A DNA stretch of 57,977 bases, from assembly GCA_903935195.1 (NCBI GenBank), contig CAIZQW010000151.1, positions 1-57,977 on the forward strand, written 5' to 3'. This document shows positions 45,015 to 53,695 of the stretch, in pieces. How positions within the stretch are numbered: position 1 is the first letter of the stretch; every line of letters starts with the position of its first letter. A model generated the notes under the pieces. It was given only the letters and a program-made list of their open reading frames with translations, was not told where the DNA came from and made no database searches. This DNA comes from an uncultured bacterium. GTDB lineage: Bacteria; Verrucomicrobiota; Kiritimatiellia; RFP12; UBA1067. A program made the position numbers and the translations under genes.

Positions 45015-46370
45015 TTACACGTGAAAATCTTCTGGCTTGAAATAGATGGTCTTGCGCTGTGCAACCGAATCATTTGCCGCCAAAACAGCCACAGCTGATT
45101 CGTAGGCCAGCAGGGCAGGGCAGTTCAATGCTTCCGGTTTATTCTTACGCACGGCAAAGAAGAAGTTTTCAAGGTGAGGCATGTGAGCCGGCTTGAGCAG
45201 GTCCACAGGCAATGGCCACCCATCCGCTTGCGCCGAGACACGCGCATCAATCGCAACCTTGGTTGTGACTTCACGCGCAACGGTCTTCTTCGGCTGAACA
45301 ACGAGACCCTTCTGAGCATAGAGCGCCCAGGCATTTTCATCAGGGGCGCCTGCGCGGATTTCGCGCTGGACGGTGTTACCGCGTGCAGAGATCTCCGAGA
45401 TGGTCAGGGAGCCATTTTCACCCATGAACTGCTCATAGAAGCCGCCACGGCTGGAGGTCGTGAGCACCTGATAATAGGCGCGGTTAATCTTGCCCTCTTT
45501 TGTCTTAAATTCATACATGGCCATGACATTGTCGTTCATCTGGCGGTCATAGTAATCGTTACCGCCAATGGCCGTGACAGAGATCGGTTGGCAATCCCAG
45601 ACCCAGAAGAAGAGGTCAATCTGGTGCGAGCCAAGATCCACCATGGGTCCGCCGCCGTACTTGGAGAACCAACGCCAATTGAGGAACTGCTCCATGTTCT
45701 CGTAGCCATACTTCTGCAAGGTTTCAAGGGCAATCGGTTTCTTGACCGTCAGGAACGGTGCAACGGAACGATTCCATTGAGCATAGGCGTGCGTGACGCG
45801 TCCGAGCATGTTTTCCTTGCGGATCACATTGTTGAAAGCGTGCATGTAACGCGGATTCGAACGGCGCTGATGGCCGATCTGAAGAATTTTACCGGTCTCG
45901 CGTTGGCAGAGCACCATCTCTTTGGCCTTGGCAAGCTGATTGGACATCTCTTTTTCGCAATAGACATGCTTGCCAGCGCGTAGGCAGGCGCAGGTGTGTT
46001 CTGCATGCATCCAGTCGGGTGTCGCAATGATCACGGCATCAAAATTCTTGCCCTCTTTGTCCAGCATCTCACGGTAATCTTCATAGGTGGTGACCTCATG
46101 GCCGAGGGAGCGCATACGCCCTTTAGCCAATTGACGGCGAAGCAACCACACGTCGCAGACTGCTGTGAAGCGGACGCCTGGAATCTTCATGGCGGCATCG
46201 CAGAGGATTTCACCTTCAGCACCGTACCCGATCACAGCGACCTTGATGTCATCATCTTTAGGGCCGATGGTCATGCCGTTTTGCTGACTCAGAATGTTGA
46301 AGGTTGGCAGGAAGGTCGCTGCTGCTGCGCTTCCCTTGAGGAATGTTCTGCGGTTAAATGTTGTGTTCAT
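45015..46370 (-). CDS. Tat-exported Gfo/Idh/MocA-family oxidoreductase
   Basis: A 451-residue NAD(P)-type oxidoreductase with a Tat signal (NRRTFLKGSAAAATFLP), then the Rossmann domain (VAVIGYGAEGEIL) and EKEMSNQLAKAKEM, the Gfo/Idh region equivalent to EKP. The C-terminal alpha/beta domain carries GGGPMVDLGSHQIDLFFW. Such exported members are numerous in Planctomycetes and Verrucomicrobia and some act on glycans with tightly bound NAD. The gene lies between etfQO (62 bp) and the multiheme cytochrome on the same strand, so the oxidation could feed this electron chain; this is inference. The substrate is unknown. Confidence 0.85.
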   Translation of the reverse strand: MNTTFNRRTFLKGSAAAATFLPTFNILSQQNGMTIGPKDDDIKVAVIGYGAEGEILCDAAMKIPGVRFTAVCDVWLLRRQLAKGRMRSLGHEVTTYEDYREMLDKEGKNFDAVIIATPDWMHAEHTCACLRAGKHVYCEKEMSNQLAKAKEMVLCQRETGKILQIGHQRRSNPRYMHAFNNVIRKENMLGRVTHAYAQWNRSVAPFLTVKKPIALETLQKYGYENMEQFLNWRWFSKYGGGPMVDLGSHQIDLFFWVWDCQPISVTAIGGNDYYDRQMNDNVMAMYEFKTKEGKINRAYYQVLTTSSRGGFYEQFMGENGSLTISEISARGNTVQREIRAGAPDENAWALYAQKGLVVQPKKTVAREVTTKVAIDARVSAQADGWPLPVDLLKPAHMPHLENFFFAVRKNKPEALNCPALLAYESAVAVLAANDSVAQRKTIYFKPEDFHV

Positions 46371-46432
46371 GGTTTTTTCTCCTAGCGGACAACCTCAGAG
46401 GCCATCCAGACAGTGTGTTAGTTCCTTTGTTC

Positions 46433-48058
46433 TTACATCCGGGTGTAACGTGGACCGTCTCCGCCTTGCGGGAAGTTCCACTCGATATTGAGATAGGGGT
46501 CCTTGACTTGACAGGTCTTGCAATGCAAACAGTTCGAGAAGTCAATGTGAACATGTCCCTCTTCCACCCTATAAACCTCGGCCGGGCAGAAACGTTGGCA
46601 GGGGGCTCCATACTTGAGGAGGCACTCCCGGCATGTGGCACGATCCTTAATCTTTAAGTGGCACGGCTGATCTTCATCATGAATCGTGCCAGACATGAAG
46701 ACGTCGGTCAAACGGTCAGGTGAAGTAGGGGTCGCAGGGAGTGATTGAGGAGGAGGAAGCTTGCCGCCCTTGAGGGGGTGTAGCTCCTCATGATCAGGCG
46801 ACATTTTTACCATCCAGAAGGGCAGGAGCCCCTTCAATGCCCAAGCCAGTCCAGCACTCATGACGCCTAAACCAAGGAATGTGGAGAAGGGTGCACGAAC
46901 ATTTTTCACGCGCCTCAGTTGTTTCCACCCGGAGGTCGCTTTTAGACGCTTGGTATAAGGCTTGAGGGCCTCGTAAGAAAAATCATTGGCATTCCAGCAG
47001 GCAGCTAGGGTCTGGGCTGCAGCGACGCCGGACTGCATACTGATGTGTACACCTTTGATACGAAGTGTGTCCACGAGTCCCGCTCCGTCCCCAACGATCA
47101 GTGCACCGTCTGCAACGACTTCCGGCACGGAGTAGTATCCACCTTCAGGGATCACTTTGGCGCCGTATGCGACCGACTTGCCGCCAGCGATGTGCTGGGC
47201 GACCGACGGGTGCCTCTTGAAGAGTCGGAAGAGGGTATGCGGATCCTTCTCTGGTTGCGTGTAGTCCAAGGCGTAGGCGTAACAGATCATCACCTGGGTC
47301 GCTGAGACGTGATAAACGAAGCCACCGCCGTACGTTGACCAGTCTGCCGGATATCCGAAGGTGTGGTCAATCTCGCCAGCCCGTTCTTCGTTGGCTGGCA
47401 CTTCAATAACTTCCTTGATGCCGAGTGCGTAGGATTGATCGCCGCGCAGGCTGTAGAGACCCTTGCTTTTAATCAGTTTCTCAGTCAGGATGCCGCAACC
47501 CCCTTCGCCCAGAACCACGGTCTTGGCGTAAATGGCTTCGCCTGGCAGGTGGTTCTCTTTGGGTTTACCGTCACGGTCAACACCCTTCGCGCCCGTGCGC
47601 GCCCCGATGATGCGACCCTTGGCGTCCTCAATCAGTTCCGTCACTGCAAAGCTGGTAAAGATCTGGGCTCCCTCTTTTTCACAGAGCTGAGCAAAGTATT
47701 GTGTGAGCTTGGTCAGGGAGCCCACTGGGAAACCATGAGCTTGCATCATCGGCGGAACCCAGGGAATCTTCATCGCAATCTTCTTGTTAAAGAGCATGTG
47801 GAACGATTCCTTGGTCACACGCGCTTCAATGGGCATCTTCGCGATTTCCTCGGGTGTCAGCAAACCTTCAAAACCTTCGGGGTCAATCACTGCGCCAGAG
47901 AGAATATGGTTGCCGATGCTGCGGCTCTTTTCAACAATGGTCACACGAGGCAACTTCTTTCCTTGAGCCTTCAGTGTGCGTAAGAGAGATAGGGCTGTTG
48001 AGAGCGACGCGATGCCCGCTCCAATGCACAGAATGTCAGTCTCTAATTTTTTGGCCAT
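46433..48058 (-). CDS. Electron-transfer flavoprotein:quinone oxidoreductase
   Basis: Takes electrons from reduced ETF to membrane quinone. The 541-residue protein has an FAD-binding start (DILCIGAGIASLSTALSLL), GEGGCGILTEKLI, the second FAD contact GDGAGLVDTLRIKGVH, and a C-terminal ferredoxin-like [4Fe-4S] domain with FCPAEVYRVEEGHV and NCLHCKTCQVKDPYLNIEW, ending GGDGPRY, all typical of ETF-QO. An extra CRECLLKYGAPC segment precedes it. It is co-directional with etfA (22-bp gap) and etfB, so all three make one operon. Confidence 0.92.
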   Translation of the reverse strand: MAKKLETDILCIGAGIASLSTALSLLRTLKAQGKKLPRVTIVEKSRSIGNHILSGAVIDPEGFEGLLTPEEIAKMPIEARVTKESFHMLFNKKIAMKIPWVPPMMQAHGFPVGSLTKLTQYFAQLCEKEGAQIFTSFAVTELIEDAKGRIIGARTGAKGVDRDGKPKENHLPGEAIYAKTVVLGEGGCGILTEKLIKSKGLYSLRGDQSYALGIKEVIEVPANEERAGEIDHTFGYPADWSTYGGGFVYHVSATQVMICYAYALDYTQPEKDPHTLFRLFKRHPSVAQHIAGGKSVAYGAKVIPEGGYYSVPEVVADGALIVGDGAGLVDTLRIKGVHISMQSGVAAAQTLAACWNANDFSYEALKPYTKRLKATSGWKQLRRVKNVRAPFSTFLGLGVMSAGLAWALKGLLPFWMVKMSPDHEELHPLKGGKLPPPQSLPATPTSPDRLTDVFMSGTIHDEDQPCHLKIKDRATCRECLLKYGAPCQRFCPAEVYRVEEGHVHIDFSNCLHCKTCQVKDPYLNIEWNFPQGGDGPRYTRM

Positions 48059-48080
48059 AGTGTAAATTCCTTAAGGGTGG

Positions 48081-49277
48081 CTAGCTTTTGGATTCCAGTG
48101 CATCAATCAGAAGCGGAACGATTTCAAACAAGTCACCGACGATGCCCAGGTCCGCCACGCCAAAGATGGGCGCGTTTGGATCGGAGTTGATGGCGATAAT
48201 CGTGTCAGAAGCACGCATGCCCTCCAGATGTTGAATCGCACCAGAGATGCCAATCGCGATATAGATCTTCGGGCAGACGGTCTTTCCTGTCTGTCCAACC
48301 TGTCGGGCGGCGGTTGTCCAGCCCGCATCAACGCAGGCGCGTGAGACACCGACCACACCGCCGATGAGCTTGGCCAGTGTTGAGAGCATCTCCATGTTCT
48401 CAGCCTTCTTAAGACCGCGTCCACCTGCGATGATGATTTCCGCCTCGGCGATGTTGAGAGTTGAGGTGCTATGCTCGGCTTTGATAATTTTGGTCCGTGC
48501 TGTCATGAGCTTCAGCGCTTCAATGAGCGTCTCACCTGTACGTTTGGCATCCGGAGCCGCCATCTTAAAGACCTTGGGACGGACCGTCGCCATTTGCGGG
48601 CGATGGTTGGGCGTCATGATCGTGGCCATGATGTTGCCACCGAAGGCCGGACGCGTCTGGTGGAGGAGGTAAGTCTCCTTGTCAATCGAGAGGGCCGTGC
48701 AATCTGCTGTCAAACCGGTATGTGCGCGAACGGCTACCTTGGCAATAAAGGCGCGTCCAATCGCCGTTGCGCCCGCAAGGATCACCTCGGGTTTGTACTT
48801 GGCAATCAATTGGTGGAGTGCATCAGAGTAGACATCTGCTTCATACGCGGCGAGTTCCGGCTGATCAACAATATAAACGCGGTCAGCACCCGCAGCAATG
48901 AGATGTGAGGCAGAGTCTTTGATGTTGTGTCCGAGAACCACGGCCGCCAAATCACAGCCGCGCTCTTTTGCCAGACGGCGACCGGTTGCCAAGAGTTCGT
49001 ACGCGACCTCTTGGACTTTTCCGTCATGCTGCTCGGCAAAGACCCAGATATCCTTAAACGCTGCGAGACCTGTTGGATTTGAATCTGTCTTTTCAGGTGC
49101 GCTTGAGATCGCCTTGAAGGGGCAGACCTTGACGCAGGCGTTACAGGCACGACACTCTTCTGGTTTAAGAACAGCGAGCTTGCCCTGCATCTCCAGTGCG
49201 TCGAAGGGACAGGCTGTGATACATTTCTTGCAGCCCTTGCACAGGACGGGGTCAATAATGATTGGTGCATCACTCAT
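48081..49277 (-). CDS. etfA: ETF alpha subunit with N-terminal 2x[4Fe-4S] ferredoxin domain
   Basis: Large ETF subunit that binds FAD. The 398-residue protein is longer than ordinary EtfA (about 310-330) because of an N-terminal bacterial ferredoxin module: Cys13/16/19/23 and Cys42/45/48/52, each followed by Pro. The EtfA C-terminal FAD domain is complete (GGRGLKKAENMEMLSTLAK, GQTGKTVCPKIYIAIGISGAIQHLEGM, NSDPNAPIFGVADLGIVGD). Ferredoxin-carrying EtfA is known from clostridial lactate and caffeyl-CoA systems, where the ETF can bifurcate electrons. It is translated 3 bp after etfB. No acyl-CoA or lactate dehydrogenase partner is in view. Confidence 0.92.
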   Translation of the reverse strand: MSDAPIIIDPVLCKGCKKCITACPFDALEMQGKLAVLKPEECRACNACVKVCPFKAISSAPEKTDSNPTGLAAFKDIWVFAEQHDGKVQEVAYELLATGRRLAKERGCDLAAVVLGHNIKDSASHLIAAGADRVYIVDQPELAAYEADVYSDALHQLIAKYKPEVILAGATAIGRAFIAKVAVRAHTGLTADCTALSIDKETYLLHQTRPAFGGNIMATIMTPNHRPQMATVRPKVFKMAAPDAKRTGETLIEALKLMTARTKIIKAEHSTSTLNIAEAEIIIAGGRGLKKAENMEMLSTLAKLIGGVVGVSRACVDAGWTTAARQVGQTGKTVCPKIYIAIGISGAIQHLEGMRASDTIIAINSDPNAPIFGVADLGIVGDLFEIVPLLIDALESKS

Positions 49278-49280
49278 GAA

Positions 49281-50072
49281 TTAGGCAACCCCCTTGTCTT
49301 GCAATAGTTTAATAATCGCCTCGACAGCAACTTTGGGCTCCTCGCGGCCATCCATGCGCATCCCGCCTGTCTTCACAGGGGGAGCAAAAATCTTGACAAC
49401 CTTTGTCGGGGACCCATTGAGTCCGCATAAGGCAGGTTCGGCATTGACATCGTTGGCGCCCCATTTAGGGATGTCTGCCTTTTTGGCGATCATCCAGCCA
49501 CCTAAGCTTGCAAACCGTGGCGTAGAAGCTTCCTTGACGACCGTCATGACGGCGGGCAACTTTCCTTCAATGACATCCGTGCCCTCATCCATGTGCGTCT
49601 CGACAATAAAGGTGTCACCCTTGATTTCAAGGGCTTTCACGTAGGTGATGAGGGTATAGTTCAAAAATTCGGATACGCCAGGTCCAACTTGGGCGGTGTC
49701 CCCGTCAATGGCCTGTTTGCCGAAAAAGACGAGGTCAGGGTTGGGGTTGATTTTTTTGATCGCTTGTGCAATGGCGTAAGAGGTTGCCCAGGTGTCAGCA
49801 CCTGCAAAGGCACGGTCTGTCAGCAACACGCCGTCATCAGCGCCTCGTGCCATGGCTTCGCGCAGGACGATATCGGCTTGTGGGGGACCCATCGTGATGA
49901 CCGTCACGCGAGCGCCATGCTTATCCTTTAATTTGAGAGCCTCTTCCAATGCGTATTCATCATACGGATTGATGATGCTTTCAACGCCCTCGCGTATCAA
50001 TGTATTCGTCTCCGGATTGATACGAACATTGGTCGTGTCCGGAACTTGCTTTACGCAAACGATAACATGCAT
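49281..50072 (-). CDS. etfB: ETF beta subunit
   Basis: Small ETF subunit binding AMP or FAD. The 263-residue protein shows MHVIVCVKQVPDT, INPYDEYALEEALKLKDKHGARVTVITMGPPQA, GADDGVLLTDRAFAGADTWATSYAIAQAI and GKQAIDGDTAQVGPGVSEFL, standard EtfB sequence. It is the first gene of the etfB-etfA-etfQO operon, with 3 bp before etfA. The 216-bp divergent gap upstream must hold its promoter. Whether this ETF bifurcates is not decidable by eye. Confidence 0.93.
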   Translation of the reverse strand: MHVIVCVKQVPDTTNVRINPETNTLIREGVESIINPYDEYALEEALKLKDKHGARVTVITMGPPQADIVLREAMARGADDGVLLTDRAFAGADTWATSYAIAQAIKKINPNPDLVFFGKQAIDGDTAQVGPGVSEFLNYTLITYVKALEIKGDTFIVETHMDEGTDVIEGKLPAVMTVVKEASTPRFASLGGWMIAKKADIPKWGANDVNAEPALCGLNGSPTKVVKIFAPPVKTGGMRMDGREEPKVAVEAIIKLLQDKGVA

Positions 50073-50288
50073 AGAATCCCCGAATTATTTAATGAGCACG
50101 TGTTGAAACTGGAAAACAAAAAACGAAGGTGGAATTAAACCAAAAAATCGAACGTTTGTCATGTATTTGTTTATAAAAGATCAAGATTTTTTTACCTCTA
50201 TTAAAGGCCTCCTTTTTTCTTGGGTTTTTTTAGTCTTGCGTAAGGGGGGCAGCTTCTATAAGCTAGTTGACAAATTCGGAGGTATTAT
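50073..50288. promoter_or_regulatory. Divergent gap between etfB and the SPFH pair
   Basis: A 216-bp AT-rich spacer with T-runs (50188-50194, 50213-50218, 50224-50230). TTGACA at 50269-50274 lies too close to the first SPFH start to be its -35 box. TATAAG at about 50257 has a TTGCGT-like element 15 bp before it. CGGAGG is the SPFH ribosome site. No convincing etfB promoter is seen. Confidence 0.3.
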
Positions 50289-51863
50289 ATGGTTGATAAC
50301 AGGAAATTCTACTCGGCATCAGGCACAACAGAGGGGCAGACGCGACAGGCACCCTCTCTTGGCTCTTTGGGCATGCTGGCACTTTTGCCCTTTGTGTTTC
50401 TCTTTCTTGTGGTCGGCGGATCGCTCTGGTGGTGGTATGGGTGGCGGATTGAGCCGGAAAACGGAAAATTTGCTGTTCTAATGAAGAAAACAGGCAAAAA
50501 TCTGCCTGCGGATCAGATCATCGCACCCTCCTTGGATTACAAGGGCGTTCAGCTGGATGTCTTGCCGGAAGGACGTTTCTTCTATAATCCGTACGTGTGG
50601 GACTGGAAGATCGAAAAGACGATTGATATTCCCGCAGGCAAGTTTGGTGTCCTAGTCCGGAAGTTTGGCAAGAATCTCTCCGGCGGAGAGATCATCGCCA
50701 AAGATAACACCTACAAAGGCATCGTGCGAGAGGTGTTAGGCACGGGCAAACATCGTGTTAATCCTTATGCGTATGAAATCAAGCTTTTCAATGATATCAA
50801 GATCGCACCTGGACATGTCGGTGTGGTGACGGCGTTGTGTGGTAATGATATTCTAAATAATGATGCCAAAGGATCGAATATTTCAAAAAAATTCCTGGTC
50901 GCGCCTGGCGAAAAAGGTGTGCAGCCCGATGTTTTGAAAGAAGGAACGCATCGTCTGAATCCGTACCTTAATGCGGTCTCTATTGTGAATATTCAGAGTC
51001 AGCGGTTTGAGCTGAGCGGGGCAGATGCCATTTCGTTTTTGACGCTGGATGGCTTCCCGATCACGGTGGAGGGCACCTTGGAGTTCAATTTGAATGTTAC
51101 GAAGGTGGCTCAGCTCACCCACGAGGTCGGCGATATGGATGATATCATGCAAAAACTCATCCTTCCTAGCGCACGTGGATTCTCCCGGTTGGAGGGGAGC
51201 AAGAAGAACGCGACAGACTTCATTGTCGGCCAATCTCGCCAAGTCTTCCAGAACAACCTCGAATCCTATCTGCAGTCGGTTTGCTCACCATGGGGTATCT
51301 CCATCAACTCGGTTTTGGTGCGTGATATTATCGTTCCTCAGCAAATCGCCTCGGTGATTAGAGATCGTGAACTGGCAGCCCAAGAGGGAAAAATGCTTGA
51401 ACAGCAAACTTTTCAAGCCATATCCCAAGGGGAGCTGGGAAAACAGAAGGCCCTTGCAGAACAGAACCGTATGACCGTTTCAGCGGAAACAGAGAAGATC
51501 CGTCAGACCATTTCGGCACAGCAGAAACAAATGGAGAAGACCATTGCCGCGCAGACAGAGCTCGAAGTTGCTAAGATCGCTCTACAGACGGCGAAGGCAG
51601 ATGCTGAGTCGCTCCTGAAGATTGCCGAAGCAGAGCGTAAGGTGGTGGAAGCTCAGAATAAAGCCACGGCGGATGTGCTTCGTCAGCAGGTCACGGTCTA
51701 TAAGAGTGAGGCGGATTATATTCGTGCAAAACTCTATGAAAAGACGGCGCCGCGTGTCGAGAGTGTTTTGACAACAGACAATGGCGGCGGCCTCTTCGGT
51801 CTGCCACTCCAGTCAACGCAAGAGATGAAGGGCGAAGCGATGAAGAAAGAGGTGACACCATGA
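50289..51863 (+). CDS. SPFH/band-7 protein A with three N-terminal tandem repeats
   Basis: A 524-residue membrane-anchored SPFH protein. After a TM helix (about 27-52, ending in SLWWWYGW) come three repeats beginning at Gly59, Gly117 and Gly175 (period 58), each reading G-hydrophobic-V-hydrophobic, K.GK.L, EI(I)A, KG(V/I), VL..G.(H/F)R.NP(Y). Then the SPFH domain (about 235-375: EGTLEFNLNV, LPSARGFSRLEGSK) and a long helical, Gln/Ala/Lys-rich coiled coil (375-490). Flotillin and HflK/HflC relatives make ring or cage assemblies on membranes. It overlaps the next SPFH gene by 4 bp (ATGA), as HflK/HflC pairs are close, but the repeats are not in HflKC. The function is unknown. Confidence 0.82.
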   Translation: MVDNRKFYSASGTTEGQTRQAPSLGSLGMLALLPFVFLFLVVGGSLWWWYGWRIEPENGKFAVLMKKTGKNLPADQIIAPSLDYKGVQLDVLPEGRFFYNPYVWDWKIEKTIDIPAGKFGVLVRKFGKNLSGGEIIAKDNTYKGIVREVLGTGKHRVNPYAYEIKLFNDIKIAPGHVGVVTALCGNDILNNDAKGSNISKKFLVAPGEKGVQPDVLKEGTHRLNPYLNAVSIVNIQSQRFELSGADAISFLTLDGFPITVEGTLEFNLNVTKVAQLTHEVGDMDDIMQKLILPSARGFSRLEGSKKNATDFIVGQSRQVFQNNLESYLQSVCSPWGISINSVLVRDIIVPQQIASVIRDRELAAQEGKMLEQQTFQAISQGELGKQKALAEQNRMTVSAETEKIRQTISAQQKQMEKTIAAQTELEVAKIALQTAKADAESLLKIAEAERKVVEAQNKATADVLRQQVTVYKSEADYIRAKLYEKTAPRVESVLTTDNGGGLFGLPLQSTQEMKGEAMKKEVTP

Positions 51864-53653
51864 AGAATTTAATCGGTGCGGTGACAGCGTTATGCTTGGC
51901 GATGGCGGCGATGTTTTGTGCATTTCTCTGGTTTTTCTGCCGTATACAGGTAGAGCCTGGATATATGGCGATTGTGACGGCTAAGGTCGGCAAGACCTTG
52001 CCTCCAAACGAGATTCTTGCCGCTCCTGGTGAAAAGGGGGTCCAGCGCGATCCTCTTCCGGAAGGGCGCCATTTCTTCAATCCTATCAATTACGCATGGG
52101 TAACCGTACCCGTTGTATCCATTCCTGTTGGTAAGGTGGGTATCGTGACCTCAAAGGTCGGCAAGGAATTGGAACGTGGCGAGATTCTCGCTACGGATGA
52201 TAAAGGGAAAGGTATCTGGAAGGATGTTCTGGGGCCAGGGACCTATCGCCTGAATCCGCAGGGGTATGACGTTACGCTGTTAGATGCTATTAATATCCCG
52301 ATTGGGTATGTGGGCGTTGTCACCTCTCAGACAGGAAAGCCCGTGCCCCTCGGACAATTTGCAGGAGCTGGACAGCAGGGCGTTATGGAGCAGGTCCTTC
52401 ATCCTGGACTCTATTACATCAACCCCCGCGCCTATCAGGTGGACATTTTAGAGATCGGGATGAACCAAGTATCAATCCTCGGGCGCTCTGGAAGTGTGGT
52501 GATCACCAAAAGCCAGATCGGTTCAGAGAGTGGCAAGGAGTTGGTGGCTTTGCAGATGAATGCGGTGCGTGCACAACAGCAGAAGCGCAGTGAATATCTG
52601 GAGAAAAACAAAGATAGTGGTTTTGTCCAAAACCAAGCCATGCAACAAGTCGATGAACAGAGTCAAGGCGAGGAGTCAAAACAAAGGTCTTCCTTGTTGG
52701 GAAATCGTGGGCGACAATCGCAACAAATAAAGCAGACACGTCAGGCAACTCCTCAGCAAGGAGATCCCTTGGGGCACCAACAGGGGCAACAGGCGGTCAT
52801 TCCCGAATCTGCAGCCTTTGGCATCACACGTTTTGTGGAGTTCCCCTCGAGTGATGGCTTTCAGATCCTCTTGGATATGACTGTGGAGTTTGAATTGCTT
52901 CCCGAGAATATTTCACGGATCTATATGCTTTATGGTGATCTGCCCGCAGTTGTGGAAAAGATTCTCTTACCTCAGATTCTTTCTATCTCCCGGATCAAAG
53001 GGTCCAGCTATAAAGCGCGTGACTTTATTGACGGCGAAGGGCGCCAAAAGTTCCAGAATGAGCTGACAACGGAGTTGATCCGAGTCCTCAAGGAAAAACA
53101 TATCCTCGTTCATAATGCGATCATCCGCCATGTTGAAATGCCGAATGACATTCTGGCCCCCATCCAATCTGCAAGTGTGGCCGTGGAACAGGATAAGACC
53201 AATACGGCGCGCCAGGATACTGCTCGCAAACAGGCTAAACTTAATACGCAGACCGCGATGGTCGAGCAGATGAAAAAGCAAGTTGAACAGGAGACGGAAA
53301 AGTTGATCGCGACGACCGTTGCAGAAACCAAGAACAAGGTGGCTTCGATCAATGCTAATGCAACCCTCGCTGCTGCTGAGTTGAACTTGCAGAAAGCCTC
53401 TGTCCAGGCTCAGATCGCGCAGGTGCAGGGCGAAGCAAAGGTGCAGTCTAACTTTGTTGTCGCGAATGAGCGGGCGTTAGGCGAGAAGATGAGGGTCTCG
53501 GTCTTTAAAAACGCCTCGTCTCTGGCAGATTTGACCTTTGTGGATAACCTGAATCCAGGGTTGTCGATCAAGATCCTTCACGCTGGACCTGGCACGCTCT
53601 GGACGGATATGAAGGGGTTGACGCCGACCGTACCCGTCACGGGCGGTAGATAA
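51860..53653 (+). CDS. SPFH/band-7 protein B with three tandem repeats and Gln-rich insert
   Basis: A 597-residue partner of protein A. An N-terminal TM helix (4-27) is followed by repeats starting at Gly34, Gly91 and Gly149 (periods 57 and 58), with the same consensus as in A (for example GYMAIVTAKVGKTL, EILAAPGEKGV, EGRHFFNP). Between repeat 3 and the SPFH domain lies a low-complexity Gln/Ser-rich, charged insert (about 232-312). SPFH spans about 318-440 (VEFELLPENISRIYM, SISRIKGSSYKARDFI), then a Gln/Lys/Ala coiled coil to about 530 and a C-terminal tail. The start codon overlaps gene A. It converges on apbE2 across an inverted repeat. The pair probably makes a hetero-oligomer. Confidence 0.82.
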   Translation: MKNLIGAVTALCLAMAAMFCAFLWFFCRIQVEPGYMAIVTAKVGKTLPPNEILAAPGEKGVQRDPLPEGRHFFNPINYAWVTVPVVSIPVGKVGIVTSKVGKELERGEILATDDKGKGIWKDVLGPGTYRLNPQGYDVTLLDAINIPIGYVGVVTSQTGKPVPLGQFAGAGQQGVMEQVLHPGLYYINPRAYQVDILEIGMNQVSILGRSGSVVITKSQIGSESGKELVALQMNAVRAQQQKRSEYLEKNKDSGFVQNQAMQQVDEQSQGEESKQRSSLLGNRGRQSQQIKQTRQATPQQGDPLGHQQGQQAVIPESAAFGITRFVEFPSSDGFQILLDMTVEFELLPENISRIYMLYGDLPAVVEKILLPQILSISRIKGSSYKARDFIDGEGRQKFQNELTTELIRVLKEKHILVHNAIIRHVEMPNDILAPIQSASVAVEQDKTNTARQDTARKQAKLNTQTAMVEQMKKQVEQETEKLIATTVAETKNKVASINANATLAAAELNLQKASVQAQIAQVQGEAKVQSNFVVANERALGEKMRVSVFKNASSLADLTFVDNLNPGLSIKILHAGPGTLWTDMKGLTPTVPVTGGR

Positions 53654-53666
53654 GCAGAAGAATTGC

Positions 53667-53695
53667 GCGAAGCGAATACGCTTATTCCGCTTCGC
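53667..53695. terminator. Inverted repeat between convergent SPFH-B and apbE2
   Basis: GCGAAGCGAATA (53667-53678) pairs with TATTCCGCTTCGC (53683-53695), 12 bp with one bulge, loop CGCT. The right arm overlaps the last codons and stop of apbE2. No T-run follows, so a terminator role is tentative. Confidence 0.45.

Noticed and set aside
50289..53653. SPFH pair as HflK/HflC
   Set aside because: Gene pairing and SPFH domain fit, but the triplicated N-terminal repeats and the Gln-rich insert do not, and no ftsH or hflX is adjacent.
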